From Ramazzottius varieornatus (lineage: Eukaryota; Tardigrada; Eutardigrada; Parachela; Ramazzottiidae): a stretch of DNA of 64,000 bases. The notes under the pieces are model-generated. The model saw nothing but the letters and a program-made list of their open reading frames with translations. It made no database searches and had not been told where the DNA came from. Positions 24,565 to 36,047 of the stretch are shown here, one piece after another (the first letter of the stretch is position 1; each line of letters begins with the position of its first letter). The translations under genes were made by a program, and so were the position numbers. The stretch lies in assembly GCA_001949185.1 (NCBI GenBank), contig BDGG01000002.1:4826448-4890447 (forward strand), written 5' to 3'.

Positions 24565-24915
24565 CCTGTCGCGCATCTGGAACTCAGCGATTTTCTATTT
24601 TGTTCACCAAGAAAAGTTTTCATAAAACACAAAAGATTCTCTAAAAAAACATAAGCTGGTCCGTAGTTTCACGCTGACTGCGCCTACACTAGCTGAAAAA
24701 AGGGAAACTACAGTATGGGGGAAAAGTCTTTCGACTGTCTTTTTATCACATTAAGGGCTTACAAAGATAGATTACACCGCAAAATTTTCTGGGCGTATCC
24801 ACCAAAGTAGCTGGTGTAATTACACCACCAAGCCAGCTTAGTCTTCGCAAGTCCTTATTGTTCAGCTATCAAAAAACTATATTAGTAAGCTCTGTAGAAT
24901 TTCTGTGAAAGTCTT
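24565..24915. other. Convergent gap between PQBP1 and the CLK-like kinase
   Basis: About 350 bp of 3' flanking DNA. It holds a 14 bp perfect palindrome GGTGTAATTACACC near 24814 and the inverted pair GTAGTTTC/GAAACTAC at about 24663-24715. No gene. Confidence 0.5.
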
Positions 24916-26922
24916 CTACATCTGTTTTCTTTTTCGCGAGATTCTCTGGCTGAGAAACTCGTGGTACAACGCATCTGCCGCTGTGATGCGCTTCTTCGGC
25001 TCATATTGTAAAAATTTCCGAAGAAGATCGAGGAATCTCTTGGAATCGGTGCTCTCGAGATTTCGGAAGTACTCCTGCAAATAAATTTCATACTCTCAGT
25101 GAACCGTTCAGTACTGCGTCGAAGATTTACATCATTCTTTGACATGATCGCAGGCAGTAAACTGAAAGACCCCACCAAGGAAGTCATCAACTCACCTTGA
25201 GGGGCTTCGCCGTTCTCATCACATCCATATACTCTGGGCTTTGGCGATAACTGTCGCTCGCTCGGAACTCTCCGTTCTTGAAGTACTTGTGGTCATGGGG
25301 CACTCTGGACAGCATCTTCTTCGGAATTGGTCCCAAAATGCGCGTCATGGCCACAATCTATTAACATGTTAACACAATCTGTTTACGTTTGCACAAGTCA
25401 AATTCCTATTCCTCTCCAGGATCAAGTTTCAGATTACTGACGACTGCCGTTTACTACTGACTACTAGCTAAGGGCTGCTGGAGACTAAATCTACTTAATG
25501 GAATGGGTATGAACTTGTGGTCATACCTGGGCCTTCACAGTGGGTGCCTGGAATAACACTTTTCCGGAATAGACTTCGAACAGGACGCAGCCTAGGCTCC
25601 ACATGTCAATCTGGTGGTTCCAATCCAACACTACAAGAACATCAAAATTACGCGGTTAAGAAAATCGAATGTATACTGGATGAAACAAAACTAGAATCAT
25701 AAGAATTTTTGTGGAGACCTCACCCAACATAATCTCCGGCGCGCGATACTGTCTCGTGGAGATGTCCGTCCCGTGGTCTTCTTCGTCGTCGATAGCCGAT
25801 CCAAAGTCAATGAGCTTGACGTTCGTACAGCTGAGTTCCCGGACGAGGGTTTGAGAGCTATCGGACAGGTAGATTGTGTCATGGTACGTCACCTCTTCCG
25901 CGAAGACAATGTTTTCCGTCTTAATGTCCGTGTGGCTGTAGCCGCACTTTCTCAGGAAAGCCAGCGCCAAGCAAGTCTGCTGCGTAATTTCGCTCAGTTG
26001 GTGCATAGGAAAAGGCACGAAGTTGGACTTGGTGGTATGTAAGAACTTGTGCAGACTGGGGCCTAAGTGTTCGAACAGAAGACACGCATGACCGTGGTAC
26101 GCAAAATGGCCGAAGAACCGAACCACGTTCTGGATGTGTTTTGGGTCTTTGGCCATGAGGCCCTGCAGGGCCTCCCGTTCATAGACCGTGTCCTGCCGAG
26201 CCTCATCCTTGTCCTGCATAACTTTCAAGGCCAGGAAAGTGTCGCTGTAGGGATCAGTGAGGTCTCGAACCTTGTATACTCGACCGAAAGTTCCTATAAG
26301 AATATTAACAGAATTCAAAATAAAATGCCGTATGGAAGCAGTACAGTACAAGAACGAAGTCCTCCTCCGTCACACAGACGCATCCTGCATAGCTGTACCA
26401 CTCGGTAATCGAACAAGTGAGCTGGATATGTTTTGAACAGGAATATGCGAGAAAAGTGTCTTCCGGCGGACGTTATTTTTGCTTACCAGCTCCGCATATG
26501 TCGACAACCTTGAATTTGTGATCGATCACATCGTTCGGTCTGACTTCAAGATGGTGATTCTCATCGACATAAACGTTGCCGGGACTTAGGTAGTTCACCG
26601 GAGAGGCTTCTGGAGAGCTTTCCGGGGTGGGAGATCGATTTTTGCGGCGGCCGGATTTAGACTTTCTATTTTCGATGAGGAGTGACACTCGACTTTGGTG
26701 ACTGTAAGAAGATCGAGCTCTTGAGGGCTTTCGGGAGCGAGGGACTTGTTTGTTGAATCCTTTCTTCTTCATAGGTGGAGGAGAAGAGGGAGAGTCCGAA
26801 AATTGCTTCCTCTGTTTCTTTTTCTGAATTGAAGGGGCGTCATTCTGGTTCTGGGATTTCTGCGAGGCAGGCGTGCTGGCAGCCGATCGCTTGCGCTTCT
26901 TCTCGTACTTTGTCGGCGGCAT
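24916..26922 (-). CDS. CLK/LAMMER-type dual-specificity protein kinase, 476 aa
   Basis: Five exons join in phase: 26487-26922, 25724-26293, 25527-25630, 25196-25357 and 24916-25074. CLK/Doa kinases phosphorylate SR splicing factors in the nucleus. Residues 1-120 are basic and Ser/Arg/Lys-rich, as in CLKs. The catalytic domain starts with the glycine loop GAGTFGRVYKV (about 143-153), then VAIK-type lysine in LALKVMQDKDEARQ, catalytic loop GYSHTDIKTENIVF, DFG in VKLIDFGSA, and STRQYRAPEIMLG. The later kinase signature HQIDMWSLGCVLFEVYSG is intact. CLK-specific features are HTD in place of HRD and the insert around DTIYLSDSS. The EHLAMMER motif is not intact: at the matching place the sequence is KAQIVAMTRILGPIPKKM. 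The catalytic loop also has T for the usual P of LKPEN. The start at 26922 (MPPTKYEKK) follows a 5' untranslated splice acceptor. Confidence 0.9.
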
Positions 26923-27880
26923 CTTCCTTGACTGGATCAACTGATGTTTCGCTGCTAAACAAAACCCTGCATGGTACCACACCTTAGCACAGACAATCGA
27001 TTAAGGAAGTCCATAATTGGACATTACCTGTTGCAGCTGACCGTCGTCCAGTGGAATGAACTGCACCAGCCTTCCGCGGCACATTTCATCCGAGGTTTAC
27101 TCCTCACCACCCATCGCAGTCATTCGAGCCTTAGCAAAGCTGAAACTGCAAAAAAACTTGCCAAAACGAAGGTTTCAGGTTCGGGAGTGAATAAAAATAA
27201 CGAAACGCCGATCAAGTGCTTTAGCCGTCAACACGATGAAACGAAGGATAAAAGAGACGGAAGGCTTTTGTTTTAATTTTATCTCGCTGTGCAATCTATA
27301 ACACCAATGTCGGCATCCCCCGCCTACGGAATAATCACGTGTTGTTTACTAAAGATCGGTGGCGGGTAATACCACGTGATCGATGGTAGGCCGATGTTTC
27401 ATACTCGTACTTGCTTTGCCAAGATGTGTCCTGTCTTAGATATGTAATGTGTCATGTCATCGTACCGTGCTGCCCAGTGGCCTTCCTAATTCAGTTACCA
27501 GGTGCCTCTTCTCATCCTAGGTGGAAAGTTTAGAAAGATTTTCGGGCAGTGATACCACACTGGCATCGAAGCAAAATAGAAGGAACGATAGGATGATGGT
27601 TTTATTCTGCTGCGAGGTACTTACAAACCAAAGAAACTAGTAAAACCAATAGGCCCTCGAAAAACAAATCCTCGACAGAAAAAAACCGTCGACATTGGCA
27701 CGACTGAGAAATATTGTGAAACAGCAAACAGTACATCCAATGACGAAGCGAGCATAACTGCAAAAAAAGTAACAGGATACAGACCGAGGAAAACTAACTA
27801 CGACAGTAGTAGAAAAGATGAGCTTGTAGCATATTCATAACGCATTGGCTGAGTCTGTAAAATCTATTTTTGAGAGAAAG
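26923..27880. other. Region upstream of the CLK-like kinase and downstream of SLMAP
   Basis: About 960 bp between two minus-strand genes. It should hold the kinase promoter and 5' UTR near 26.95 kb and the SLMAP 3' UTR near 27.6-27.9 kb. The open frame at 26971-27276 has no family signature and is not called. Confidence 0.45.
27601..27606 (-). promoter_or_regulatory. Candidate polyadenylation signal for SLMAP
   Basis: AATAAA on the minus strand (TTTATT on plus), about 275 bp beyond the SLMAP stop codon. Confidence 0.4.
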
Positions 27881-30800
27881 TCAATGTTGGGCACCGAAAT
27901 AGGCCAAAAAGACCATCCAGACAACTAAGAAAAAAAAACTACAGAGCATTGACGTATCCTGTTGGGCCACGACAGACGTGAAGGTGGGCGAAGCAGCAGG
28001 TTCAGTGGAGGACCGAAATGAGGCTACCGTGTTGGTAAGCTCGTCAAACAGGCCCAGGAACTCCGCTTGTGCCTTATCACTATCGAACTTTCCAGTCCGT
28101 GTTGACTCACTAGTGTCCTGTCCCTCTTGTTCTTTGCTGTCTTCTGAGTAACGGTTCTCCACAGCATCACTCAACTTACCGTGCGGAGTGTTTGGTACGG
28201 AAAGTAGCCGAACTTGTTCCCTCTCCGCTTCCAGCTCCGCTTGAAGTTTCGAAACAAGCTCTGAAAGCCCAAAGCTCCATTTAGTCATTAGCTCCATTGG
28301 GTTAGATATCCTATACGCTGTACCTGTCAACTGTCTGTTTCCTTCTAAGAACTGCTCAATCTCTGCATCGCTAGCGTCCGCCGATCTTACGCTCTTCTTG
28401 TTCGGCTTATCGTACGTGCTGTTTAGCTGCGTATCGGCCGCAGGATGCGATTCGAAAGAAATATCTGAAACTCAAACATCATGGTCACGATATGGGATTT
28501 TGAGAGGATTCAAGTGAGAGCCATTACCGTCTGTCACGTAGGACTTGTCGTTCGACGACCGCTTCCCGGGCACTCTGTCTCCATCCCCTGCCGGTTCGTG
28601 CTTCGTGTATGGATAATCGTTATCAGCAGGTGCGGCTAGCTCTTGGTCATTTTCGTATGCGATTATGTGTTCGCCGTCGAGAACGGCATTGAACTCCTCC
28701 ATTCTTTGGATCTCCTTCATGACCTCGGCAAAGTTCTTGTCCGCAAGGACAAGCCGATTACTGGCTTTAGCGGCTTTCGCAGCTGCCAGTTGGTCCTGCT
28801 TAGTGAGGGGATGCTGTTCCAACGCTGGTTCTTCCTCGTCGGAATTGTCGTCCTCATCAACCGCCCCGTTCACATCTGATCAAACCAGCGAAAAAGTTAC
28901 TGGAACATCACAACAGAATTTCAGAGAGGAAACGTACCAGAATGCGCAACCCCCTCCAGTCTCTTGGTCAGCTTGATGTTTTCCCGTCTCAGCTTATCGA
29001 ACTGTCAATGCAGGCACATAAATTGTCAACACAAGTATTTTAACAAACAGAAATGAGAACAAAAGATGTTCGCACTATTCAACATGCATACCATGGATTT
29101 GCCTTCCGCCAGCTTTAGCTGTACGCTGTCCAGTTCCTGTAAGAGATGTGACTTTTGCTCTTTCAGCGCTTCCAGGCACTCTATCTTCACGCGCTCGGAC
29201 TCCTACAACGGAAAATCGATCACCGTTTCATCAGTGGAAAAACCTAACCAGGTGGACTTCTTGTGCGTAAACACCAAAGCTTACTTGGTATGTCTGTGCC
29301 ATTTTGTCCAAGGTCTGACATTGAGTAGCGAACTTATCCACGAGCTGCAGCAAATCCTTCTGCGTCTTTTCACAGAGAACTTTGAGATCGTCGCATTCGT
29401 TTTCGACTTGCGAAAGTCGTTCTTCAGCCACGACTAGAGCTTTTGAGGCTTCGAGTTTTTCCGACAATGCGCGCTGGATGGCTTCCTTGGCTATAACTTC
29501 GAACCGTTCCCTGTAGAAACAAAACATAAACATGATTAATCGGCGACATTAAAAATAAATTTGTTTCAACAGACTGCCCGGTCGCTGACTTAGGCACCTT
29601 TTATTTAGTAGTAACTTACTAGGTTGTTATGAAGATTACGAAGAACCTGTGTTTATAAAGGCGATTATGAACAACCCAAAGGCGGGTTGATCATAACAGT
29701 GTGGGTTGACCATAGTGGAAAATGTTCCATCAATAGTCCTCACGACAGCCCGTAAAACTCCGTTGATTGTGTTGATCTTGAAAGTTGATTACGAAGTTTC
29801 GCTTTCGAGATAAGCAGCCCTCGAGTAGCTTATCTTGAAGCGAAAACGGATTATTTCTCTGCACACTTGACTCAAATTTCAAATTTTCATTTCTTAGCTG
29901 ATCTCTGTCTGCACAGTGCTTCACGTTGCGAGATACCGTTTCACGTATGGGCTTCTGTGTCGGGGACATCGACAGACAGAGACTAGCCAGAGAGAAAACC
30001 ATGAATTTCAGCCTAGTCAGGAGTCAGAGATGGCCTAAAAACCTACCCCGCAAACCTCGCGTATTTCCGCTCCCGTTTCCGAGACTTTCGAAAAACGCAA
30101 TTTTGCCTCACTCACGACTAATTTCCGTTGATCAAGCAAACTCAAATTTTAAATCAACCGTTTGCGACAAACAGCTCGTTGTAAGGAGGACTAATCAACA
30201 GCTAAATCACTCCAGATTTCATCGAACACAGCAACAAGGCTATGTCGCCGATAGGTTTGGTTAAGTTTTTGATTATTGATTAGCGCTGGTGGCGTATTGC
30301 ATCAGATTACCGGCAGGTTGCGAGATCTTCCTGCCCTCCGGCATCCCTTGCTATCTTCGTCCCCTGTATCCCCCTATATCCCTCTGCCTCTGTTTACCGA
30401 GTAAGTGCTTGGTTCGAGCCTTTGACGGTGGAGAGTGGACCATCTGCCGGCTAACCGTCTGTTTCTTGCAGGCTTCTCGAAGGAGCCTCGACTTGTCCCA
30501 TCATCACCTTTATCGCTCTTGTCGTCTGTCTAGCCTCTTCTGTCGCCGTTTGTTCTGCTGCTGACTCTTCCCTAGAGTCTTCCCTTTGTTCTGCTCCGCT
30601 CTGTTGGTGTTTCTGTTGCAGCTTATTGGACATCTAAACCGAGTCATACCCCGTTAATCTGTTTGTATGCATATACGCGTCGCCGAATGGCGCATGTATC
30701 GTGCTGCACGACAGTTAGGCGATTTCAACACGAGCGCGACAAGCACGTAGGTACTTTCTGCTCTTGTTTGTGCATGTGCAGTGTAAGCATGTGCTTGTCG

Positions 30801-33800
30801 CAATGACGCTATAAAGCCTGAGCTCTCACGCACCACAAAACATTTCGCTGGGCCGGAGCTTTGTGGTTTCGGCAGTGTTTTGCTTGGTGGAAATAAATAT
30901 CTTTGAACTAATAAGATTATTTTCCAGGTCTGATGGAGTCCGCGGCGAAGAAAGTACGTGATGGCTCATTCGTTTTTACAACTCCGTTGATCAATTTTTC
31001 CAGATCATCTCGGGGGTTGGTAATCCGAGAAACACGGTGCCGCGAGGTGACAATACTCGTGACAATTTCTTATCGAGTTTGGGCGGTTCCCTAACCGTCC
31101 AGGTGAGAGCTGGATTCTTTTCGAAAAATCAATAAATTCAATTTTTGTAGTAACACACGCGTGACCAAACCCGAAACTCATTCCTGGTTTCTTAGACTCA
31201 TAGAGCCATCATCGTTAGGAAGACATACGAAATTCCCGAGCTGAATGTAACCCACACGCAAAACCGCACAAAGGATGGAACTACCCAGGACGTTTACGCA
31301 GTTCTTCTCGAGACTGACGCTGATACGCGAGCATACCTCTCCATCAGGAACAGACGATCAAGGTGAACGGCGAAGACCGCAAAGTGCGAAGAGTGGGGCG
31401 AGGAAGTCTAACCGATCATATACTCTGGATGACCGACAGCAGGGGTCTTGCGGGATCCGCCCTGTGTAACGTGGTGGACGAATCATTTGTGTTTCTTTCA
31501 GCTTAGTCCGGTGCTACCATCCCAGACATACTTGCCGAAACGGATATCATGTCAAGTATAAGCTGTGGGAAGCGTGCGCTAGTGCTATCATTGAGGTAGA
31601 CAAGCTACTACAGCCTCTTCGCTTCTTTCGTCACCTAAACCAGTATAGGTTATAGCATCTCTTCGCCACGGACCAAAATATAACCAGCCATAAAGTCGCG
31701 CCCGAGAATGTTCCGATGGTCAACGGAGCAATCAATTTCTTTAACATACGCCTTCATCAACTTCTCGACTAGTGATATTCTAATATGGTAATATTATATT
31801 GAAGTAGATGATAGTAGCATCCACTACACTTAGTAAAATTTGGTAAACAGAATTGGGCACCGCATTCCAATATTTATGTTTTAGTAGCTTGAAACCGGAA
31901 GTGCGATATTGTATTAGTATTAAGTTGTCCATCATCTATAGTAAAATATATTTTATTACGGGTAGCGCTACCGCTGATCGATTTGCTAAAATGATGCGTG
32001 TGCGTTGGTTTCCGATGTGCGACCACGCCTAAAAAAGTGCGCCACACCATAATGAAGCCTCTGCAGCAGCACAGTAGAGGTACTGCAAAATAAATACCCT
32101 TAAACATCGTGCACCTGCATACAGTCTGACCTTCAACCGGCCATGTTACAGTGTGCAGGTGCAAGGTGCAAGCTGTACTACAGTATTATGCTGATCTGAT
32201 GATTGTGATTCTAAATCTTCAGATCTTCCGTCGAGCTCTCCGATATTAAAATATATTCTAATAGCAAACCCCCCAAAGTTCTACTATATCGATATTTTAT
32301 CAAAGCAGGTAGACGTTTTACTATAGTAGTGGTCACTCATTAGAACTTTGATGGACGGCGGATATTTATTTTAGTTATATTATATCTCACTACCCATATT
32401 AAAACATCACTATTCTCGACGAGTACGGTGGCCGTATCATTCTCACCCATCGTTTCTACGAGTCAGGAGACACAGACGGACTACACATAGCATACCAATA
32501 TCCTAGTTTCCCCAGTGTAGTTCCTCGCTTAGTCAAGGGTTTTGACTTTTCTATTACCGTTCGTCAGTGTCTTGAAAAAGAACTAGGCCGTAAGCGTTTC
32601 TGGAAACGGGAATACAATGTGCTGCAGTCTGATCGTAGAGCTTAAAATCGATTGTTTCCCCCCATGATCACCCACAGTTATGCTTTTTCTATTGAACGGT
32701 GGTCCTCACGCTCTCAACCATTCCCTAAACCCCCTTGTCGAATTTCGAGGTGCGGGGTCTCTTTCCGCATGCCCTTTTATCCTTATGTTGCAGCTGCGCC
32801 AAGGATCGTGGTTGTGGTGGGCGCGCACAGCTGCAGCCTGTGTCAGATTGTGACACACAATGTGTATGAACGAACAGGATCTTATACGAGACATGAAGAT
32901 TGCTGTGTTTTCTGTTTCAGTCCCCACCATGTAGATGTTTTGTTTTCGGCTGTCCGGTCAATAAAGACTCCGGTAGGGTGTCCTGTCAGACGAGATCCAG
33001 TTGCCGGCTCAAACCGAAGGGCAACTTGAGTCTGAAGTGCAAACCGAGAACACCTTCCGGTCAAAGTTCGATGACGCTTTTGCAGGAAACCCTCTCATGA
33101 CTTTCACCGCGATCGCTTCGGAAAATATCCTCAAGATGAGAATTTCGGCTCTGTAAACTGTTGTTGCGGTATTTCAAACGTGATCTTTGGTCTTGCCCAG
33201 TTTTTCTTTAAATGTCGGTTGTATTTCTACTCGAAGCGTCGCACTCAGGTTGAAAAGCTCCCGAAACCCGAAGAAACAAAAGTTGTTAGAAAACCTAAGG
33301 ATAGAATTACCCTGTGATCCTATCTCATGAATTGTGTGTTTCCTACATTTTTTTACCTGTTTTACAATTTAATTTTTAGTAAGTCGTGACGTCATCCGAT
33401 CCGAAGGGCGTGTCGGTCTTCTGCTGCACCTACGCCAATCAGCGTTCAGACCGTTGTTCGACGTTTTCAATATTGTTGCTCTATGCACATTTTACACTAT
33501 GGTCCATGGTCAACCCACACTAAGGTTGTAAATTCCTAAATCCTTTCCAAATTCCGTCCCGTTCCAAGGGGTAGCCGTTTGGGACGGTGGAATTCCTATT
33601 TGTAGAACTAGCAAAAATCGAAGAAAATTTAGGAGTTCCACGAGGTAAACAATCGAAGATCCAGCAGATCCTGTCGGAAAACTGAACTCGATGCTGGCTC
33701 ACACATGCGTACCACCGAGGCTAATTGGTCGTTTAGTGGAACGACCAATAGCATTTTCGATCCGTCGCACTAAATTATGCGGCGCGTTCAACTGTGCGAA

Positions 33801-36047
33801 AGTCCTTGATTTTCCCTTGGACTTTCAGGCTCGACAAGACCGAAATTTCGGATCGGCCAATCTCCAGCTGGCTTTCGGTCTCAAAACCAATATTTGTTGA
33901 TGACTTTAGATCATATTTACTGTTTTAGATGGGTATGTAAAAAGAACTAAACTGGCAAATGGGACTTTGGAATTCCAGATTTTTGCGAGGACCTTCTGGA
34001 GAAGGAAATAGGAATATTAGGAATTTCTTTCCTATTTTCCATTCCAAGGGCATTCGGCCTGGAATTTACAACCTTAACCCACACTGATCATAAAAACCCA
34101 AGAAGCGTTCACTAAGTCCAAAAATTATGGATGAGTTATATCTACTTGATTTCGATTAACCTAGTCGCAAACTACGTTGACTTTATGAACGCATCAAGTG
34201 AATAACTAGCGTAGTTAGTAATCCTCATTACAAACTGCCTACCTGATCTACTAGCCAAAATAGGCTAGTAAGTTCTCCCACCCAACTTCGGATCCCTCGT
34301 TCAAAAGTAAGCTGCGACATCAGAAATTTTGTGAGAAAATTTATTTCGCTGTTCTAAACCTTCACTGACCAAGTAACGGTCTTAACTTCGGTGAAGATAC
34401 AGAAGGCGACAGGTTCGCGAGCGGGACGTCATGGCCAGCGTGTACGTGGTAGTCTGACACGATCATCATGAACCTCGCTGCCCTGCGCGTTCTGGAGACG
34501 ATTCCCCATCAAAACCGTTTAGTCTGACCTGCGACATCCTCGATGTCATAGGCAAAGCTGCAGATCCATTAAGGATGACTGTATGCGATCTGGGTCTATG
34601 AGCACATGAAGGACAGTTTGTCGCGGAAGTTTAATACAACGAAGGCAAAAGTTTTGAAAATTAGCAGGTAGGCAACTCTAGTTAATAACCGAGACTTTAT
34701 GATCGCTGGTTTTCCGAAATCAAGTAAGTTGTTTGTGGCTGTTCGTAATTCCGTCTACTACACAAACTAGCTTTTCCGCGCGTTCGCAAAGTCCACGTAG
34801 TTATTTATAACAACGTGGTCGTTCATAACAACCGAGTGGACTAAATGTAAGGTGCCTTACCTTTCTGCCAGCATGTTCTTCCATTCGGTCATGAGCTCTA
34901 TCTTATAGTCGTCCGAATTGAACTTCCTGTCCAAGGTCTGCTCTGTAAGGGTGGGCAATGGCTTTTCATCATTCTCGATCTTGACATCGCCATTTTCGAA
35001 AGTTGCCGGAACAGGCGATGCACCGTCTTTCTTGTTCAAAGACAGCTTCATGTTTGGTTTGGCTTTGGATTGGTTCTCGTGGAGTTGCAACTGTCCCTGC
35101 AGATACTGAATTTTGGACAGGAGCAGATCTTCCTGGAAAGTGGCGTTCCATGAGTCCTTCGACTCCATCGCTGCCAGGATCTTGTTCAATGCATTCAGCT
35201 TGGTCTCCAAAACCAACTCCCGATGATGAGCTTCCTGGAAAACAAAACAATAAAATTATGCGATAAAAATGATGACCAAAAGAAATACGTAGACCGACAG
35301 AAAAATCCTCACTTGGAGAACGGCTTGGAGTTCGTAAATCTCATGGGCTGTTAGCTTCGGCAGATTTCCTTCCGGAAGATCGATGCCCTTGGCACCTTCA
35401 GACGGTGGTGGTACGATGGAGTATTTCGAAGGTGGAGCTTTAATTTCTGTCCCATCGGCATGGTATGCTTTGATGTTGGCCAGTATGCAACCATGAGTAA
35501 CTGGAAGAAGATTCGATAATTGGCAGATTTCAGCACGAACTTGATCAATGCCATTTACTGATAATGCATGGTGTACCTGGCTGGACACCTTTCTTGGCCT
35601 GCTCGACGACTTCCACTCCAAACTGAAGTACATCGCCCGAGAAGATTTCTTTTCTCCCATCGTTCCGCGGATCCTCTTTCAGAGTACCTTGACTTCCGGT
35701 CGAACTCGAGGAGCTTTGTGAGGTGCCTGCAGGGAGCTTCTGATTGTTGACGAAGGTCCCGTTGGAGCTTTGCGTATCTTGCAGAAAGAACTGGAAGAGA
35801 TATTGCATGCTACGTCAGTCATCTTTAACTGCAATGGTGAAGAAACCAAGCTTACTTGTACCTTTCCATCTTCATACCACAGGATGGCATGGTTACGACT
35901 GAGGACTTTGCAGTTGAAGTATCCGTTGTCGCTTCCTGGTTTGCATCCTTGGACAGCTCGGCCAATCTTCACGGGAGCTGTCACGATGATTTCTCGCTCA
36001 TTGAAGGGGTGGGAAGGTGCGCGATGCTGCAGAATTATCTTCGCCAT
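27881..36047 (-). CDS. SLMAP: Sarcolemma-associated protein (FHA domain, coiled coils, tail anchor), 745 aa
   Basis: Ten exons join in phase: 35856-36047, 35577-35790, 35313-35500, 34861-35234, 29285-29510, 29092-29202, 28938-29001, 28528-28875, 28324-28464 and 27881-28260. SLMAP is a STRIPAK (PP2A) subunit; its FHA domain reads phospho-threonines and recruits MST/Hippo kinases, restraining Hippo signalling. The FHA domain fills residues 5-135: HPFNEREIIVTAPVKIGRAV, FNCKVLSRNHAILW, FFLQDTQSSNGTFVNNQKL and IFSGDVLQFGVEVV. R (KIGR), S/R/H (LSRNH) and N (SSNGT) are all present. Long heptad-rich coiled coils follow (exons 4-7), then an acidic linker, another coiled coil (ELVSKLQAELEAEREQVRLL) and a C-terminal membrane anchor (MLCSFFFLVVWMVFLAYF). 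Intron 4 is 5.35 kb, far longer than other introns, and holds a candidate nested plus-strand gene and a transposon. Confidence 0.93.
30933..31655 (+). CDS. Candidate nested gene in SLMAP intron 4, about 146 aa, unknown
   Basis: Four putative exons on the strand opposite to SLMAP join in phase with good splice signals: 30933-30953 (MESAAKK, donor GTACGT), 31004-31102 (acceptor TTTTTCCAG), 31196-31362 and 31502-31655. A further acceptor TTTTCCAG lies just 5' of the ATG, suggesting an upstream untranslated exon. The product has a polar N-terminal half (IISGVGNPRNTVPRGDNTRD), then RAIIVRKTYEIPELNVTHT, then a C-terminal part with three cysteines (RCYHPRHTC, EACASAI). I recognise no domain. The last exon may instead splice on at GTAGAC (31594) into further exons around 32.4-33.3 kb. 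Support rests only on reading-frame and splice consistency. Confidence 0.4.
32398..33317 (+). CDS. Candidate exons of a Cys-rich protein inside SLMAP intron 4
   Basis: Several ATG-less open frames bounded by splice signals lie on the plus strand. About 32430-32640 reads YGGRIILTHRFYESGDTDGL and VVPRLVKGFDFSITVRQCLE with a GTAAGC donor inside. About 32804-32870 follows TTGCAG (CAKDRGCGGRAQ, DCDTQC). About 32920-33035 follows TTTCAG (PPCRCFVFGCPVNKDSG, VSCQTRSSCRLKPKGNL). About 33085-33317 follows TTTTGCAG (KPSHDFHRDRFGKYPQDENF, VNCCCGISNVIFGLAQFFF) and ends ITL-stop after a Lys/Arg-rich tail. A Cys-rich ectodomain before a short hydrophobic segment and basic tail suggests a small membrane protein. 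The exact exon joins are not settled, and these may be the 3' exons of the nested gene starting at 30933. Confidence 0.35.
33522..34075. mobile_element. 554 bp non-autonomous DNA transposon with inverted ends
   Basis: The ends are exact inverted copies, AAGGTTGTAAATTCC at 33522-33536 and its complement GGAATTTACAACCTT at 34061-34075. Identical 10 bp sequences AACCCACACT (33512-33521 and 34076-34085) flank it and look like a target-site duplication. No transposase frame is inside. A 10 bp duplication fits Mutator-like elements (usually 9-11 bp) better than hAT (8 bp), but the superfamily is not settled. Inside is another inverted pair, ATTGGTCGTT/AACGACCAAT, at about 33724-33749. It sits in SLMAP intron 4. 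Confidence 0.8.

Noticed and set aside
31275-31469. Frame MELPRTFTQFFSRLTL within the nested candidate gene
   Set aside because: It overlaps exon 3 in a different phase. The exon 3 frame joins its neighbours in phase, whereas this one does not.
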